DNA of 64,000 nt from Deinococcus aquaedulcis (GCF_019693445.1 NZ_JAHRBL010000002.1:310001-374000); one strand, 5' to 3'; shown: positions 1 through 11,882, numbered from the stretch's first letter. The notes: generated by a model not told the origin, from the sequence alone. Program-made: numbers and translations.

Positions 1-105
1 AAGAATCAGAAGATGCCTTGCAAATTGCCCAGAATGAAAAGAGTCGTCACGGTGCAGTGCGCGGGGCTTTGCGGGGCTGTCCAGACACCTTCAGAGCTGA
101 GCCTC

Positions 106-111
106 TAGCAT
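106..111 (+). promoter_or_regulatory. -10 box TAGCAT that decides the HAD start
   Basis: TAGCAT lies over the first candidate ATG (110) and ends 7 nt before the second in-frame ATG (119). A transcript from this box would begin at or next to position 119, so the upstream ATG cannot be used. This is the spacing seen repeatedly in this window for leaderless genes. Confidence 0.6.
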
Positions 112-118
112 GGGGGGC

Positions 119-805
119 ATGAGTGAACCCAGCCTGCGCGCGGTGCTGTTTGACCGGGACGACACGATTGCCTACACCGACCCAGGCGTATACCGCGAGG
201 CCGCTGCCTGGATGGCGCGCACGTACAGCGTTCCTATAGACGCCGCGCTGCAGGCCCTACGCGAGCAGTGGGCGGCGCGGGCGCTGACGTGGTGGGATCT
301 GCGCTCCCAGGCCCAGGAAGACGCCTTCTGGGCCGACTACGGCACCGAGTTGACCGGCCGCCTGGGTCTGTCCCCCGAAGCAGCGCCGCAGCTGATGGCC
401 GCCTATCCATACGAGGTCTACATGAAGCCGGTGCCGCATGCCCGTGAGGTGCTGCTGGAACTGCGTGCCCGGGGTCTGAAGGTGGGGGTGCTGAGCAACA
501 CCCTGCCCAGCATTGACCGCACCCTGAAGGCGGTGGGCCTGGACGATCTGGTGGACGTGGCGGTGGCCACCTGCGTGGTGGGCGTGCACAAACCGGACGC
601 CGGGGCCTACCTGCACGCGGCCGAGGCCCTGGGGGTGGAACCTGCCGAGGTGCTGTTCGTGGACGACAAGGCCGAGAACGTTGAGGCGGCCCGCGCGCTG
701 GGCATGCAGGCGGTGCAGATTGACCTGCGCGGCGAGGTGGCGGGCGCCCTGCACGACCTGCGCGCGGTGCTGGACCGGGTGCCGGGGCCCGCCCACGCGC
801 CGTGA
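119..805 (+). CDS. HAD-superfamily phosphatase
   Basis: Hydrolase of the haloacid dehalogenase superfamily, about 228 residues, the size of the phosphoglycolate phosphatase/YjjG-type group. Motif I is FDRDDT near residue 11, a variant of DxDGT with both catalytic aspartates kept. Motif II is the serine in VLSNT. Motif III is the lysine in VHKPDAG, and motif IV is LFVDDK, all in the usual order. I start at 119 because the ATG at 110 lies inside the -10 box. Its stop overlaps the next gene by 4 nt (GTGA), so the two are almost certainly co-translated. Substrate cannot be read from sequence; with a dipeptidase downstream, a house-cleaning or salvage phosphatase is a reasonable inference. Confidence 0.85.
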   Translation: MSEPSLRAVLFDRDDTIAYTDPGVYREAAAWMARTYSVPIDAALQALREQWAARALTWWDLRSQAQEDAFWADYGTELTGRLGLSPEAAPQLMAAYPYEVYMKPVPHAREVLLELRARGLKVGVLSNTLPSIDRTLKAVGLDDLVDVAVATCVVGVHKPDAGAYLHAAEALGVEPAEVLFVDDKAENVEAARALGMQAVQIDLRGEVAGALHDLRAVLDRVPGPAHAP

Positions 806-1794
806 GGCCCGTGCGGATTGACGCCCACCTCGATCTCGCCATGAACGCCCTGGATGGGCGCGACCTCACCCTGAGCCTGGAAGCGCTGCGGGCCCGCGAC
901 CCGGTGAACGGCCAGACGGCCGCCGTCACGCTGCCGGAACTGCGGGCCTCGGGGGTGCAGGTGTGTCTGGGGACGCTGTTCGCTCTGCCGCGCACCCCGG
1001 GCAGTCCGCACGGGTACGTGGACCACGCGGGCGCCCGCGCGCAGGCCCTGGCCCAGCTGGACGTGTATCGCCGCTGGGAGGACGCCGGACTGGTGCGGGT
1101 GCTGACGAGCCGCGCCGGGGTGGCGGCCCACTTGCAAGACGAGCACGCGCCGCTGGGGGTGGTGCTGCTGATGGAAGGGGCCGATCCGGTGCGTGGCGCC
1201 GACGATCTTCCCTTCTGGGCAGAAAGGGGCGTGCGCCTCATTGGGCCGGCCTGGGGACGCACGCGCTACGCCGGGGGCACCGACGCACCGGGGCCCCTGA
1301 CGGAGGCGGGGCGCGAACTGGTGACTGCCATGCGTGAGCTGGGCCTGACCCTGGACGCCTCGCACCTGGACGACGCGGCGTTCTGGGACGCGGCGGAGCT
1401 GGGGGTCGGCATGATCGCCTCGCACGCCAATGCCCGCGCGCTGGTGCCGGGCAACCGCCACCTGAGTGACGAGATGGCGCGCGCCGTGGCGCAGGCGGGG
1501 GGGGTGATTGGGCTGGTCTACCTGAACCGCTTTATTCGCCCGCTGCCCGAAGGGAGCCTGGAGCAGGTGCCGCTGGCCGAGCTGGCGGCGCACGCGCGGC
1601 ACTACGCCGCTTTGGTCGGCTGGGACCATGTGGGACTGGGCAGCGATCTGGACGGGGGCTTCGGGGCCGAGAAGGCGCCGGCTGGCGTCACGCGCCACCG
1701 CGAGGTCTGGCGGCTGCTGGACGAATTGCCCGAGGCCGCGCGGGCGGGGGTGGCCGGCGGGAACTGGGCGCGCTGGCTGAGCACCCGGCTGTGA
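802..1794 (+). CDS. Peptidase M19 family (membrane) dipeptidase
   Basis: Binuclear-zinc dipeptidase of the renal dipeptidase family, 330 residues, a typical bacterial length. Metal-binding elements are visible in order: IDAHLDL (HxD) near residue 8, MEGAD near 124, DASHLDD near 188, ASHANAR near 210 and GSDLDG near 280. Family members hydrolyse dipeptides and tolerate a D-residue at the C-terminal position. There is no signal peptide, so it should act in the cytoplasm. It starts with GTG overlapping the HAD stop. Across the intervening divergent lipoprotein gene lie an NlpC/P60 endopeptidase and a dipeptide epimerase, which suggests the dipeptidase consumes muropeptide-derived dipeptides. Function assignment is strong; substrate is inferred. 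Confidence 0.88.
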   Translation: MRPVRIDAHLDLAMNALDGRDLTLSLEALRARDPVNGQTAAVTLPELRASGVQVCLGTLFALPRTPGSPHGYVDHAGARAQALAQLDVYRRWEDAGLVRVLTSRAGVAAHLQDEHAPLGVVLLMEGADPVRGADDLPFWAERGVRLIGPAWGRTRYAGGTDAPGPLTEAGRELVTAMRELGLTLDASHLDDAAFWDAAELGVGMIASHANARALVPGNRHLSDEMARAVAQAGGVIGLVYLNRFIRPLPEGSLEQVPLAELAAHARHYAALVGWDHVGLGSDLDGGFGAEKAPAGVTRHREVWRLLDELPEAARAGVAGGNWARWLSTRL

Positions 1795-1801
1795 GGCCCG
1801 G

Positions 1802-2860
1802 CTAGCGGGTGTTCAGGGCGGTCCCAAACTGCTCGTTCAGGAAGACGGCCAGCGCCTGCGCAAAGCGCTCGTGGGCAAAGCTGCTGGGGTGAATGCCGTC
1901 CAGGCTGAAGCGGCGCCCAAAGGGGGCCGCCGCTGTGGGCAGCAGGGGCCGGCCTGGAAGACGGTCCAGCACCGCATTCACGTCGAACACCGGCACCGAA
2001 TTGGCGGCGGCCAGTTCGCGGATCGCGTCGTTGTAGCCGCGCACGATCTGCTGGGCCTGGGTGTATTCGGCGGCGGTCAGGGCGGCCGGGCTGGTGCAGG
2101 ACAGCGGCTGCTCACGGCTGGCCTTGGCCACCGTCAGCGTGCCGAAATACGCTTCCTGGCCCTGGCAACTGGCGTCCACCAGTCCGCCCAGGCGCAGCAC
2201 CCGCACCGGGATCAGGGCAGGGACCCGGGTCATGTCGGGCAGCGTCATCACGACCAGATGCGGCACGCCGCCGTCCAGCAGGCGGGCCAGCAGCTCGGCG
2301 TAGTCGGCCCGGAACTGGGCCAGTGGGGTGGCCTGGTCCGGCTGCCCGCGCAGGGTGGGCAGCAGCGCGTCGTTGTTGCCAATCCACAGGGTCACAAACT
2401 GGGGCTGCCGCTGCAACGCCGCCTGCAGCTGGGTGGTGCCGGGGCCCAGAATCGCGCGGTACAGGTCCGGGTCGTACAGCAGCGGGTCGGGGTCTTGCGC
2501 CTGGGTGTCGGTGCTGCGCAGCACGTCGCCCACCCTGGCGCCGGGCACCGCCACCACCATGGCCTGCACGTCTGGACGGGCCCGCTGGCAGGTCTTGGCA
2601 CCGCTCACGCCGATGGGTGGCGGGCAGCCAGGGGCCAGGACGTCGGGCATGGGCGTGTCCAGGCCGCCCCGCTGGCCCAGCAGGTGGGCGTAGGAGGCGT
2701 TCTGGGACTCGGCGGTGAGGCCGCCAGACTGGAAGCCGGCCGTGATGCTGTCGCCCATCGCCACATAGCGGGCAAAGGGCACAGCGGCGGCGCGTGGGCT
2801 GGGCGACAGGGCGGGCGTGCAGGCGGTGAGGAGCGCGAGGCAGACGAGGGCGGCTTTCAT
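1802..2860 (-). CDS. SGNH/GDSL hydrolase lipoprotein
   Basis: Secreted lipid-anchored esterase/lipase-like protein, about 352 residues. The N-terminus is a lipoprotein signal with lipobox LLTAC at residues 10-14. SGNH blocks follow: AMGDSITAG (nucleophile serine), WIGNND (block III asparagine) and LDGIHPS (block V Asp/His pair). I chose ATG 2860 over the longer frame because GGAGGTGGTGCC precedes it and the signal peptide then begins correctly. Substrate is unknown; family members deacylate lipids, acetylated sugars or peptidoglycan. It is convergent with the dipeptidase, with 7 nt between stops. Confidence 0.85.
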   Translation of the reverse strand: MKAALVCLALLTACTPALSPSPRAAAVPFARYVAMGDSITAGFQSGGLTAESQNASYAHLLGQRGGLDTPMPDVLAPGCPPPIGVSGAKTCQRARPDVQAMVVAVPGARVGDVLRSTDTQAQDPDPLLYDPDLYRAILGPGTTQLQAALQRQPQFVTLWIGNNDALLPTLRGQPDQATPLAQFRADYAELLARLLDGGVPHLVVMTLPDMTRVPALIPVRVLRLGGLVDASCQGQEAYFGTLTVAKASREQPLSCTSPAALTAAEYTQAQQIVRGYNDAIRELAAANSVPVFDVNAVLDRLPGRPLLPTAAAPFGRRFSLDGIHPSSFAHERFAQALAVFLNEQFGTALNTR

Positions 2861-3099
2861 GGCACCACCTCCACAGACGCAGCGGCGGCGCGGGGCGGCC
2901 ACCAGCGAATGTGGGTATACCACAGCCTTCCTGCGTGTCTGGGTGCGCTTGGCTACGACTTCCGAACCCATGCCGCTTCCCCGTGACGGCGCGTCTACGC
3001 CGCAGAGAAGGAAAAGACACAGATCCCGTTCATGTTCAGCCTGTTCCGCTGCCCCAGCTGTGGCCGTGCGCCCGCCCGTTTCGGCGTAGGCTGGAGCGC

Positions 3100-3975
3100 G
3101 TGACGGATCTCGCTCTGGACCCCCGCATTCACGCCTTTGATTCGGCGGCCCGGGTGGCCGAAAGCGCCCTGCGCGGGCAGTTGCCCGGCGAAGGCTGGCG
3201 CTACCTGGGCACGCGCCCCCTGTGGGCGGGCCCCGGCCGCCTGAGCCTGCTCGGTGCCCCCGAGGACGGCGCCGAGCAGGTCACCGAGGCCCTGCCGGGC
3301 GAGGCCCTGGCGCTGCTGTGGGAAAACCGCGAGGGCTGGGCGCGGGTGCGCACGGTGCATGACGGCTACCTGGGCTGGGTGCGGGTCCTTGAGCCGCAGC
3401 CGCAGCCGCCGGCGGCCGAGTTGCATCCTGTCACCGCCCTGCGGGCCCACGCCTACGCGGGGCCCAGCATCCGGCAGCCGCTGGTGGGCGAACTGGCGCT
3501 GGGGGCCCAGGTGGGCACACGGCCTGGCGAGGTGGTCGAGGAACAGGGGCGCCGCTGGGTGCCGGTCACGCTGGGCGACGGTGTGGAGGCCTGGGTGCAG
3601 GCGGCCGTGTTCTCCCCCATTCCGGGCGACGTGGCGGACCTCGCACTGCGCTTTCTGGACGCGCCGTATGTGTGGGGCGGGCGCAGCGCGTGGGGGCTGG
3701 ACTGCTCGGGGCTCACGCAGGTCGTGTACGCGGCGCATGGGCGGGCCCTGCCGCGCGACGCCGACCAGCAGCAGGCGGCGCTGCAGGCGGTGGAGGCGCC
3801 GGTGCGCGGTGACCTCGCCTTCTTCCCGGGGCACGTGGGCCTGATGCTGGATGAACGGCGCATGGTGCACGCCAACGCCACGCACATGCGGGTGAGCATC
3901 GAGACGCTGGGCGAGGGCGAGTACGGCACGCGGCTGCAAGAGAGCCTGGAGGGCTTTGGGCGGTGGCCCGGGTGA
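3100..3975 (+). CDS. NlpC/P60 (C40) endopeptidase with SH3-like N-terminus, YkfC-like
   Basis: Cysteine peptidase of about 291 residues. The first ~180 residues contain two SH3-like stretches (ENREGWARVRTVHDGYLGW and a later one ending GVEAWVQAAVF). The C-terminal NlpC/P60 domain has the nucleophile in GLDCSGLTQ near residue 201, the histidine in GHVGLML near 245, and a later HANATH. This architecture is that of gamma-D-glutamyl-L-diamino-acid endopeptidases such as Bacillus YkfC, which trim murein peptides. No signal peptide is present, so a cytoplasmic recycling role is likelier than wall hydrolysis. Start GTG 3100 follows TAGGCT (3087-3092) by 7 nt. The stop overlaps the epimerase gene by GTGA. 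Confidence 0.85.
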   Translation: MTDLALDPRIHAFDSAARVAESALRGQLPGEGWRYLGTRPLWAGPGRLSLLGAPEDGAEQVTEALPGEALALLWENREGWARVRTVHDGYLGWVRVLEPQPQPPAAELHPVTALRAHAYAGPSIRQPLVGELALGAQVGTRPGEVVEEQGRRWVPVTLGDGVEAWVQAAVFSPIPGDVADLALRFLDAPYVWGGRSAWGLDCSGLTQVVYAAHGRALPRDADQQQAALQAVEAPVRGDLAFFPGHVGLMLDERRMVHANATHMRVSIETLGEGEYGTRLQESLEGFGRWPG

Positions 3976-4987
3976 GCCTAGGCTGGGAGACGCTGGAGCT
4001 GCACACTGCGCAGCCCTTTGGCATTGCCCGCTGGACGCACAGTGTGTATCCGCGCACCTTCGTGACCTTCACGCAAGACGGCGTGATGGGCCAGGGCGAG
4101 GCGGCCCCGAATGCCTTTTACGGCGAGACGCGCGCCACGGTAGAGGGCGTGCTGCCGCTGCTTTCGGGGGCCCTGGAGGACCCCTGGGACTGGGACGGGC
4201 TGGGCGCGCGCCTCGCCGCACTGATGCCGCAGGGGCACCCCAGCGCCAAGTGCGCTCTGGAGATGGCAGCGGTGGACTGGTGCGCGCGCGCCGTGGGCCG
4301 CCCGGCGTGGCAACTGCTGGGCCTGAGCCCGCTGCCACTGCCGGAAAGCAGCTACACGGTGGGCATCGCCCCGCTGGACGACATGCGCCGGCAGGCCCGC
4401 GAGGCTGTAGGCCGGGGCCACGGCGTGCTGAAGGTGAAGCTGGGTACCGACCACGACGAGGCGATTGTTCAGGCCCTGCGCGAGGAAGCGCCTGGGGTGG
4501 CCCTGCGGGTGGACGCCAACGCCGCCTGGACCCGCCCCCAGGCCCGGCGGATGCTGGACGTGCTCTCTGCCGCGCGCGTCGAATTGGTGGAGCAGCCCCT
4601 GGCGGCCGGCGATCTCGAGGGGCATGCGGCCCTGCGTGGGGTCTCAGCGGTGCCCCTCGTGGCGGATGAAAGTCTGCACCATGTGGGGGACGTGCTGGCC
4701 CTGGCGCGCGCCTTTGACGGCGTGAACCTGAAGCTGGCCAAGCTGGGCGGGCCGCTGCAGGCCCTGCGCGCCTTGCGGCTGGCGCGCGCGGCGGGGTTGC
4801 AGGTGATGATGGGCTGCATGATTGAAAGCAGCCTGGGCATTGCGGCGGCGGCGGCCCTGGCGGGCGCGTGCGACTGGGCCGACCTGGACGGCGCCCTGCT
4901 TTTGGCCGACGATCCATTTGAGGGACTGGTGTGGCAGGCGGGGCACTTGCAGCGGCCCACAGGCGCCGGCTGGGGCGTGACGCGGCG

Positions 4988-4991
<4 letters not shown>
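3972..4991 (+). CDS. Enolase-superfamily dipeptide epimerase (L-Ala-D/L-Glu type), YkfB-like
   Basis: Muconate-lactonizing subgroup enzyme, about 339 residues. Catalytic features in order: KVK (KxK) near residue 152, metal ligands in RVDAN near 180, VEQPL near 206 and ADESL near 231, and a second lysine in NLKLAKLGG near 255. These fit Ala-Glu epimerases, although o-succinylbenzoate synthases and N-acylamino-acid racemases share them. Position settles the choice: it is translationally coupled (GTGA overlap) to a YkfC-like endopeptidase, as ykfB is in Bacillus. The reaction would convert L-Ala-D-Glu to L-Ala-L-Glu for catabolism. GTG 3963 is an alternative start three codons upstream. Confidence 0.82.
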
Positions 4992-6196
<1,205 letters not shown>

Positions 6197-6221
6197 AGAC
6201 AAGGTTTGCTTATAGAATACT

Positions 6222-6268
6222 AAGTGAAAGTATTCACGATTATATCAGATCGTGAAATTTTCGTCTCG
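6222..6268 (+). repeat. 47-nt palindromic repeat, copy 1
   Basis: First of three related elements (others at 13220 and 24786). The core is a hairpin, TTCACGAT...ATCGTGAA, followed by an A/T-rich run. In this copy a second, overlapping stem GAATACT...AGTATTC (starting at 6215) is possible. It lies in the convergent gap after the Gfo/Idh gene and overlaps the last codons of the histidine phosphatase gene on the other strand. It could terminate transcription of the upstream plus-strand operon. Confidence 0.6.
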
Positions 6269-6850
6269 TCGGTTGCTTTGAAGGCTCCATTCGCCGTTGA
6301 GCTTCTCCAGAAGCACATAGTCCGTATTACCCAGCACCAGTTCGCCCTGCATCCAGACCTCCTCGATATCCCGGCCCAGCAACGCGGCCAGGCCAATGCG
6401 CAGGATGCCGCCGTGCGAGACCACAGCGGCCTCCTGGTCCTGGGGCAACCCCTCCAGAGCCTGCACAAAGCGCGCGGCAATTTGCTCGAACGTCTCGCCG
6501 CCGCGAAAGCCCAGCCCGCCGCCGGGCAGGCGCAGGTCGTGGACAGCGGTTTTCAAGTCGGCGTAGGGGCGGCCAGCCCAGTCGCCGCAGTCCACCTCCT
6601 GCAGGTCGGGGCGCACCTGCACAGGCAAGCCCAGTGCGCGCGCCAGAGGCTCGGCTGTTTGCTGGGCGCGGCGGTAGGTGCTGGCGTACACGGCCTGGGG
6701 GCGTGGAGATGCGGCGGCAAGGCGCCCGGCCAGCGCCTGCGCCTGGGCGTGGCCCCGCTCGCTGAGTTCGTCGCCCGCGCTCGCCGCGCCGCGCAGAATG
6801 CCGGCCTGATTGCCGTGGGTTTCGCCGTGCCGGATGAGCCACAGGTGCAT
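6245..6850 (-). CDS. Histidine phosphatase family protein (phosphoglycerate-mutase-like)
   Basis: Branch-1 histidine phosphatase of 201 residues. LIRHGETHGN near residue 6 carries the phospho-accepting histidine. The second catalytic histidine is in VVSHGGILRIG near 150, and a conserved arginine sits in ASTYRRAQQT. Such proteins dephosphorylate small phosphorylated metabolites (CobC/GpmB-type); the substrate cannot be told here. The start is supported by TAGACT (6858-6863) ending 7 nt before ATG. Its last codons run into the palindromic repeat, so the C-terminal residues DENFTI are repeat-encoded, perhaps acquired when the element inserted. Confidence 0.85.
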   Translation of the reverse strand: MHLWLIRHGETHGNQAGILRGAASAGDELSERGHAQAQALAGRLAAASPRPQAVYASTYRRAQQTAEPLARALGLPVQVRPDLQEVDCGDWAGRPYADLKTAVHDLRLPGGGLGFRGGETFEQIAARFVQALEGLPQDQEAAVVSHGGILRIGLAALLGRDIEEVWMQGELVLGNTDYVLLEKLNGEWSLQSNRRDENFTI

Positions 6851-6910
6851 GGGGCGCAGTCTACGGAATCGGGAGGGAAAGCCAGGGCGCAGGTCTTCCC
6901 TTCCCTACGG

Positions 6911-7771
6911 TCAGGCGGGGCGCAGGGCGTCGGCTACAGCGGCGGCCAGCGGCGTGGTGGGGCGGCCGATCAGGCGGCGCAGGTCGCCACTGTCGGTCTT
7001 CAGTTCGCCGCGCGCCAGGCCGGCGTCGGAATCGGCCAGCATCTCGGCCAGGGGGGCGGGCAGGCCAAAGCTTTTCAGGGTCTGGGCGTACTCGGCCACC
7101 GGCAGGTTCTGGTAGGCCACCGGGCGCCCGCCCTGGCGGCTGAATTCGGCGGCGATCTGGGGCAGGGTCAGGGCCTCGTCGCCGCCCAGCTCGTAGGTGG
7201 CGCCCTCGTGGCCCTCGCCGGTCAGAACAGCAGCGGCGGCTTCAGCGTAGTCGGCGCGGGTGGCGGGGGTCACCTGACCGTCGCCGGCGGCACCCAGCAG
7301 TACGCCCTGGGCCAGGGTCTGCGCCAGACTGCCCGTGTAATTCTCGGTGTACCAGCCGTTGCGCAGCAGGGTGAAGGGGACGCCGGACGCGCGCAGAATC
7401 TCTTCGGTGGCCCGGTGGTCGGCGGCCAGCCCCATCTGCGCCGTGCCGGCATTCAGCAGGCTGGTGTACGCCAGGAGGGCCACGCCGGCCTCACGCGCGG
7501 CCTCGATCACCTGGCGGTGCTGACCGGGGCGGTCGTTCAGGTCGTTGCTGGAGACCAGCAGCAGGCGGCTCACCCCGTCCAGGGCGGGGGGCCAAGTTTC
7601 CGGCTGGGTGTAGTCAGCACGGCGCACCTGCACGCCCTGGGCAGCCAGGTCGGCGGCCTTTTCGGGGGAGCGCACCAGGGCCACCAGGGTCTGGGCGGGC
7701 ACGCCGCGCCGCAGCAGGGCGTCCAGGGTCAGGCGGCCAAGGTGGCCAGTGGCACCAGTCACAGCAATCAT
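6911..7771 (-). CDS. NAD(P)H-binding quinone reductase-like protein (QorB/NmrA type)
   Basis: Atypical short-chain dehydrogenase of about 286 residues. The N-terminal dinucleotide-binding motif is TGATGHLG, residues 5-12. The later TSLLNA and RNGWYTENY segments are typical of QorB-type NAD(P)H:quinone oxidoreductases and NmrA-like proteins, which lack the classical SDR tyrosine-lysine pair. I chose ATG 7771 because AAGGAG precedes it and the Rossmann fold then starts at residue 1. The Rrf2 regulator gene lies 63 nt upstream on the same strand, so it is likely part of a redox- or electrophile-responsive operon. Confidence 0.85.
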   Translation of the reverse strand: MIAVTGATGHLGRLTLDALLRRGVPAQTLVALVRSPEKAADLAAQGVQVRRADYTQPETWPPALDGVSRLLLVSSNDLNDRPGQHRQVIEAAREAGVALLAYTSLLNAGTAQMGLAADHRATEEILRASGVPFTLLRNGWYTENYTGSLAQTLAQGVLLGAAGDGQVTPATRADYAEAAAAVLTGEGHEGATYELGGDEALTLPQIAAEFSRQGGRPVAYQNLPVAEYAQTLKSFGLPAPLAEMLADSDAGLARGELKTDSGDLRRLIGRPTTPLAAAVADALRPA

Positions 7772-7834
7772 GGGAACTCCTTCGGGATGAGGGGCGAGGT
7801 GTCGGCGTTTCACTTACATGTTGGAGAAAAAAAT

Positions 7835-8245
7835 TTAGCCGGCCCGCTGGGCCAGGTCTGCCGTCACGTCGGCCAGGGTGGTCCGGGCCAGTTCGGCTTC
7901 CAGGGCGGCCTGGGCCTGGGCAAAGTGCGCCTCCAGGGTGGCCTGGATGTTGGCGCCCACCGGGCAACTGGGGTGCGGGTGCTCGTGCAGGCGAAACACC
8001 GACCCCTGACCCACGGCGCGGTACACGTCCAGCAGGGTGATCTGCGTGGGCGGGCGGGTCAGTTCAGCGCCGGCCACGCCCCGGCGGGTGCGCAGCAGCC
8101 CGGCGCGGCGCAGCAGCCCCGAGACGGTGCGGATCACCACCGGGTTGGTGCCCACACTGCCGGCCATCTCGGCTGAACTGGAGGCGTCCGGGAACTGATG
8201 AACCAGGGCCAGGATATGCACCGCCACAGAAAATTGACTGTTCAC
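7835..8245 (-). CDS. Rrf2-family transcriptional regulator (YwnA-like)
   Basis: Winged-helix regulator of about 136 residues. The N-terminal HTH covers FSVAVHILAL to LRRAGLLRTRRG. The central cysteine-rich signature of the iron-sulphur Rrf2 members is absent; one cysteine (HPSCPVG) remains, as in the YwnA/HypR branch that senses oxidants through thiols. GTG 8245 is preferred over the upstream in-frame GTG because GAGGAGG sits 8 nt before it. The quinone-reductase gene follows, so this protein probably represses its own two-gene operon. Confidence 0.85.
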   Translation of the reverse strand: MNSQFSVAVHILALVHQFPDASSSAEMAGSVGTNPVVIRTVSGLLRRAGLLRTRRGVAGAELTRPPTQITLLDVYRAVGQGSVFRLHEHPHPSCPVGANIQATLEAHFAQAQAALEAELARTTLADVTADLAQRAG

Positions 8246-8267
8246 TGGCCCCACCTCCTCTCCAACG

Positions 8268-8302
8268 TGTCACAGTTTTGCTGACAAGTTAGGGGTTGTC
8301 AA
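8268..8302 (-). promoter_or_regulatory. Promoter/operator region of the Rrf2-qorB operon
   Basis: On the minus strand TTGACA (8297-8302) is followed 17 nt later by a weak -10 (AAAACT, 8274-8279). An inverted repeat TGTCA-N9-TGACA (8268-8272 and 8282-8286) spans the -10 region and is a natural autorepressor site. On the plus strand uvrC reads away from here. Confidence 0.4.
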
Positions 8303-8365
8303 GTCTTCAGCGACAGGGCGCTTTCCCTCACGGAGTCGCGCGCGCCCCTCCCCTATCCTGGGCAG

Positions 8366-10219
<1,854 letters not shown>

Positions 10220-10543
10220 AGGAATCGGGGTACGGATTCTGCTGGTTCGGCAGGTGAAACAGAAGGCGCGCAGGGGCGAATAATGGGCAGGCGAATGCTC
10301 TGCCTCGAAGGTCGGAAAACAGCGCCTCCCCATCCCTCTCCTTAAGATTGAGTGGCTCAAGGTTCGGCGTTGGGCCCTTTTGGCTGGACACGAGTTCGGG
10401 GTTTAGACCACTCAGTGAACCGGACATGGCACTATGCGGGGCGACACCACAGTACATGCGCCCGCTCCTCCAGACTCTGGCCTGGGGCTGGGCCGCACGC
10501 TGGCCGGGTGATCTTCACTGCCTGTCGTGTCTGGGAGACCTCT
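10220..10543. other. Intergenic region between uvrC and the astacin-type protease
   Basis: I see no convincing gene, RNA or repeat in these 324 nt. The frame of the downstream protease is open through part of it but lacks coding character. Its likely role is uvrC 3' end plus promoter and leader of the protease gene, but no clear -35/-10 pair stands out. Confidence 0.4.
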
Positions 10544-11788
10544 ATGAAGCACACTTTTGCCCTCCTGCCGCTTACCACTCTTGCCCTGCTGGCCGGTTGT
10601 GCCGGGCAGACGCCGCTGCCCGAGAGCGCGGCCCTGAACCTGCAAGGGGGGCCCACCTTCCGCGTGGACCTGCGCGAAACGCCGCTGGCGGCCCTGGACG
10701 CCGCCGCGCGCGCCCGCCTGTCGCAGGAGGCGGCCGTGGAAATCACGCTGCGCAGCGGCACCACCCTGATGTACCGCAACGTGGGCGGCCATATCGTGGT
10801 GGACGGCGACATGCTGCTGGGCCGCTCGGAGGACGCCGCGCAGGTGCTCGCACGCCTGGACAAGGCGCCGGCCGGCAGCCTGGGCACCCAGAGCCTCTCG
10901 CGCTTTGCGGCGGGTGGCGGCAACTGGGCGAACAAAACGGTGCCGTATTTCTGGAAGCAGGGCGCCCTGACGGCCACGCAGGTGGCGGCGGTGAACGCGG
11001 CGGTGGAACGCTGGAACGCGCAGGCGGGCACCACCCTGCGCTGGGTCTGGAACCCGAACGCCGCCAACAAGGTGGAGTTCGTGGTGGGGGGCGGCGGCTG
11101 CGGGTCGTCGTACGTGGGGGCCATTGGGGGCACGCAGCCGCTGACCATTGCGCCGAACTGCTTTAACAACAGCACCATCATTCACGAGATGGGCCACGCC
11201 TCGGGCTTTCACCACGAGCACCAGCGCTGTGACCGCGATAACTACATTACGGTGGGCAGCGCCTACGTGGGCGACACCACCAATTTCGGCAAGACCTGCA
11301 ACGCCTACACCCACGGTCCGTACGACTACGACTCGGTGATGAACTACTTCCCGCCGTACATCTACGCGCGCAGCCAGCCGGTGGGCACCTACAACGGCTC
11401 GCCGAGCAACCTGGGCAAGGTCTCGGAACTCAGCCGGGGCGACCTGTTCGCGCTGCAGGCCATCTACCCGGGCGGCACCACCCCGCCCCCCACCACGGGC
11501 CGCACCTACACCGGCACACTGAACAGCGGCGCCGCCACGGTGCAGCCGGGCTCCTCGGGCTTCTCGTACGCGGGGGGCACGCTGAAGGGCTCGCTCACCG
11601 GGCCGGCGGGCAGCGACTTTGACCTGTACCTGCAGCGCTGGTCCGGCTCGGCGTGGGGCACGGTGGCCCAGAGCACCAGCCCCGGCAATACCGAGACGGT
11701 CAGCTACGCGGCTGGGGCGGGCACCTACCGCTGGTACATCTACAGCTACAGCGGCAGCGGAACGTACAGTCTGACCGAGACGAAGTAA
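10544..11788 (+). CDS. Astacin-type (M12A) zinc metalloprotease lipoprotein with pre-peptidase C-terminal domain
   Basis: Secreted lipid-anchored protease of about 414 residues. The signal peptide ends in lipobox LLAGC. A pro-like segment runs to about residue 110. The catalytic domain has the full astacin signature HEMGHASGFHHEHQRCDRD near residue 213, giving three zinc histidines, the catalytic Glu and the HExxRxDRD tail. The methionine turn is DSVMNYF. After residue 325 comes a pre-peptidase C-terminal (PPC) domain with its characteristic SDFDLYLQ and GTYRWYIYS strands. ATG 10544 is chosen because GGGAG precedes it and the signal peptide follows. It likely digests external protein. Confidence 0.92.
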   Translation: MKHTFALLPLTTLALLAGCAGQTPLPESAALNLQGGPTFRVDLRETPLAALDAAARARLSQEAAVEITLRSGTTLMYRNVGGHIVVDGDMLLGRSEDAAQVLARLDKAPAGSLGTQSLSRFAAGGGNWANKTVPYFWKQGALTATQVAAVNAAVERWNAQAGTTLRWVWNPNAANKVEFVVGGGGCGSSYVGAIGGTQPLTIAPNCFNNSTIIHEMGHASGFHHEHQRCDRDNYITVGSAYVGDTTNFGKTCNAYTHGPYDYDSVMNYFPPYIYARSQPVGTYNGSPSNLGKVSELSRGDLFALQAIYPGGTTPPPTTGRTYTGTLNSGAATVQPGSSGFSYAGGTLKGSLTGPAGSDFDLYLQRWSGSAWGTVAQSTSPGNTETVSYAAGAGTYRWYIYSYSGSGTYSLTETK

Positions 11789-11882
11789 AGGTCGCCCACG
11801 GCCCCAACAGCGAGCCGCCCCTCTTCACTGGGAAGGGGGGCGGCTGGCGTTTCTGCGTTGGCGGGTGTGGGGGCGCGGCCCG

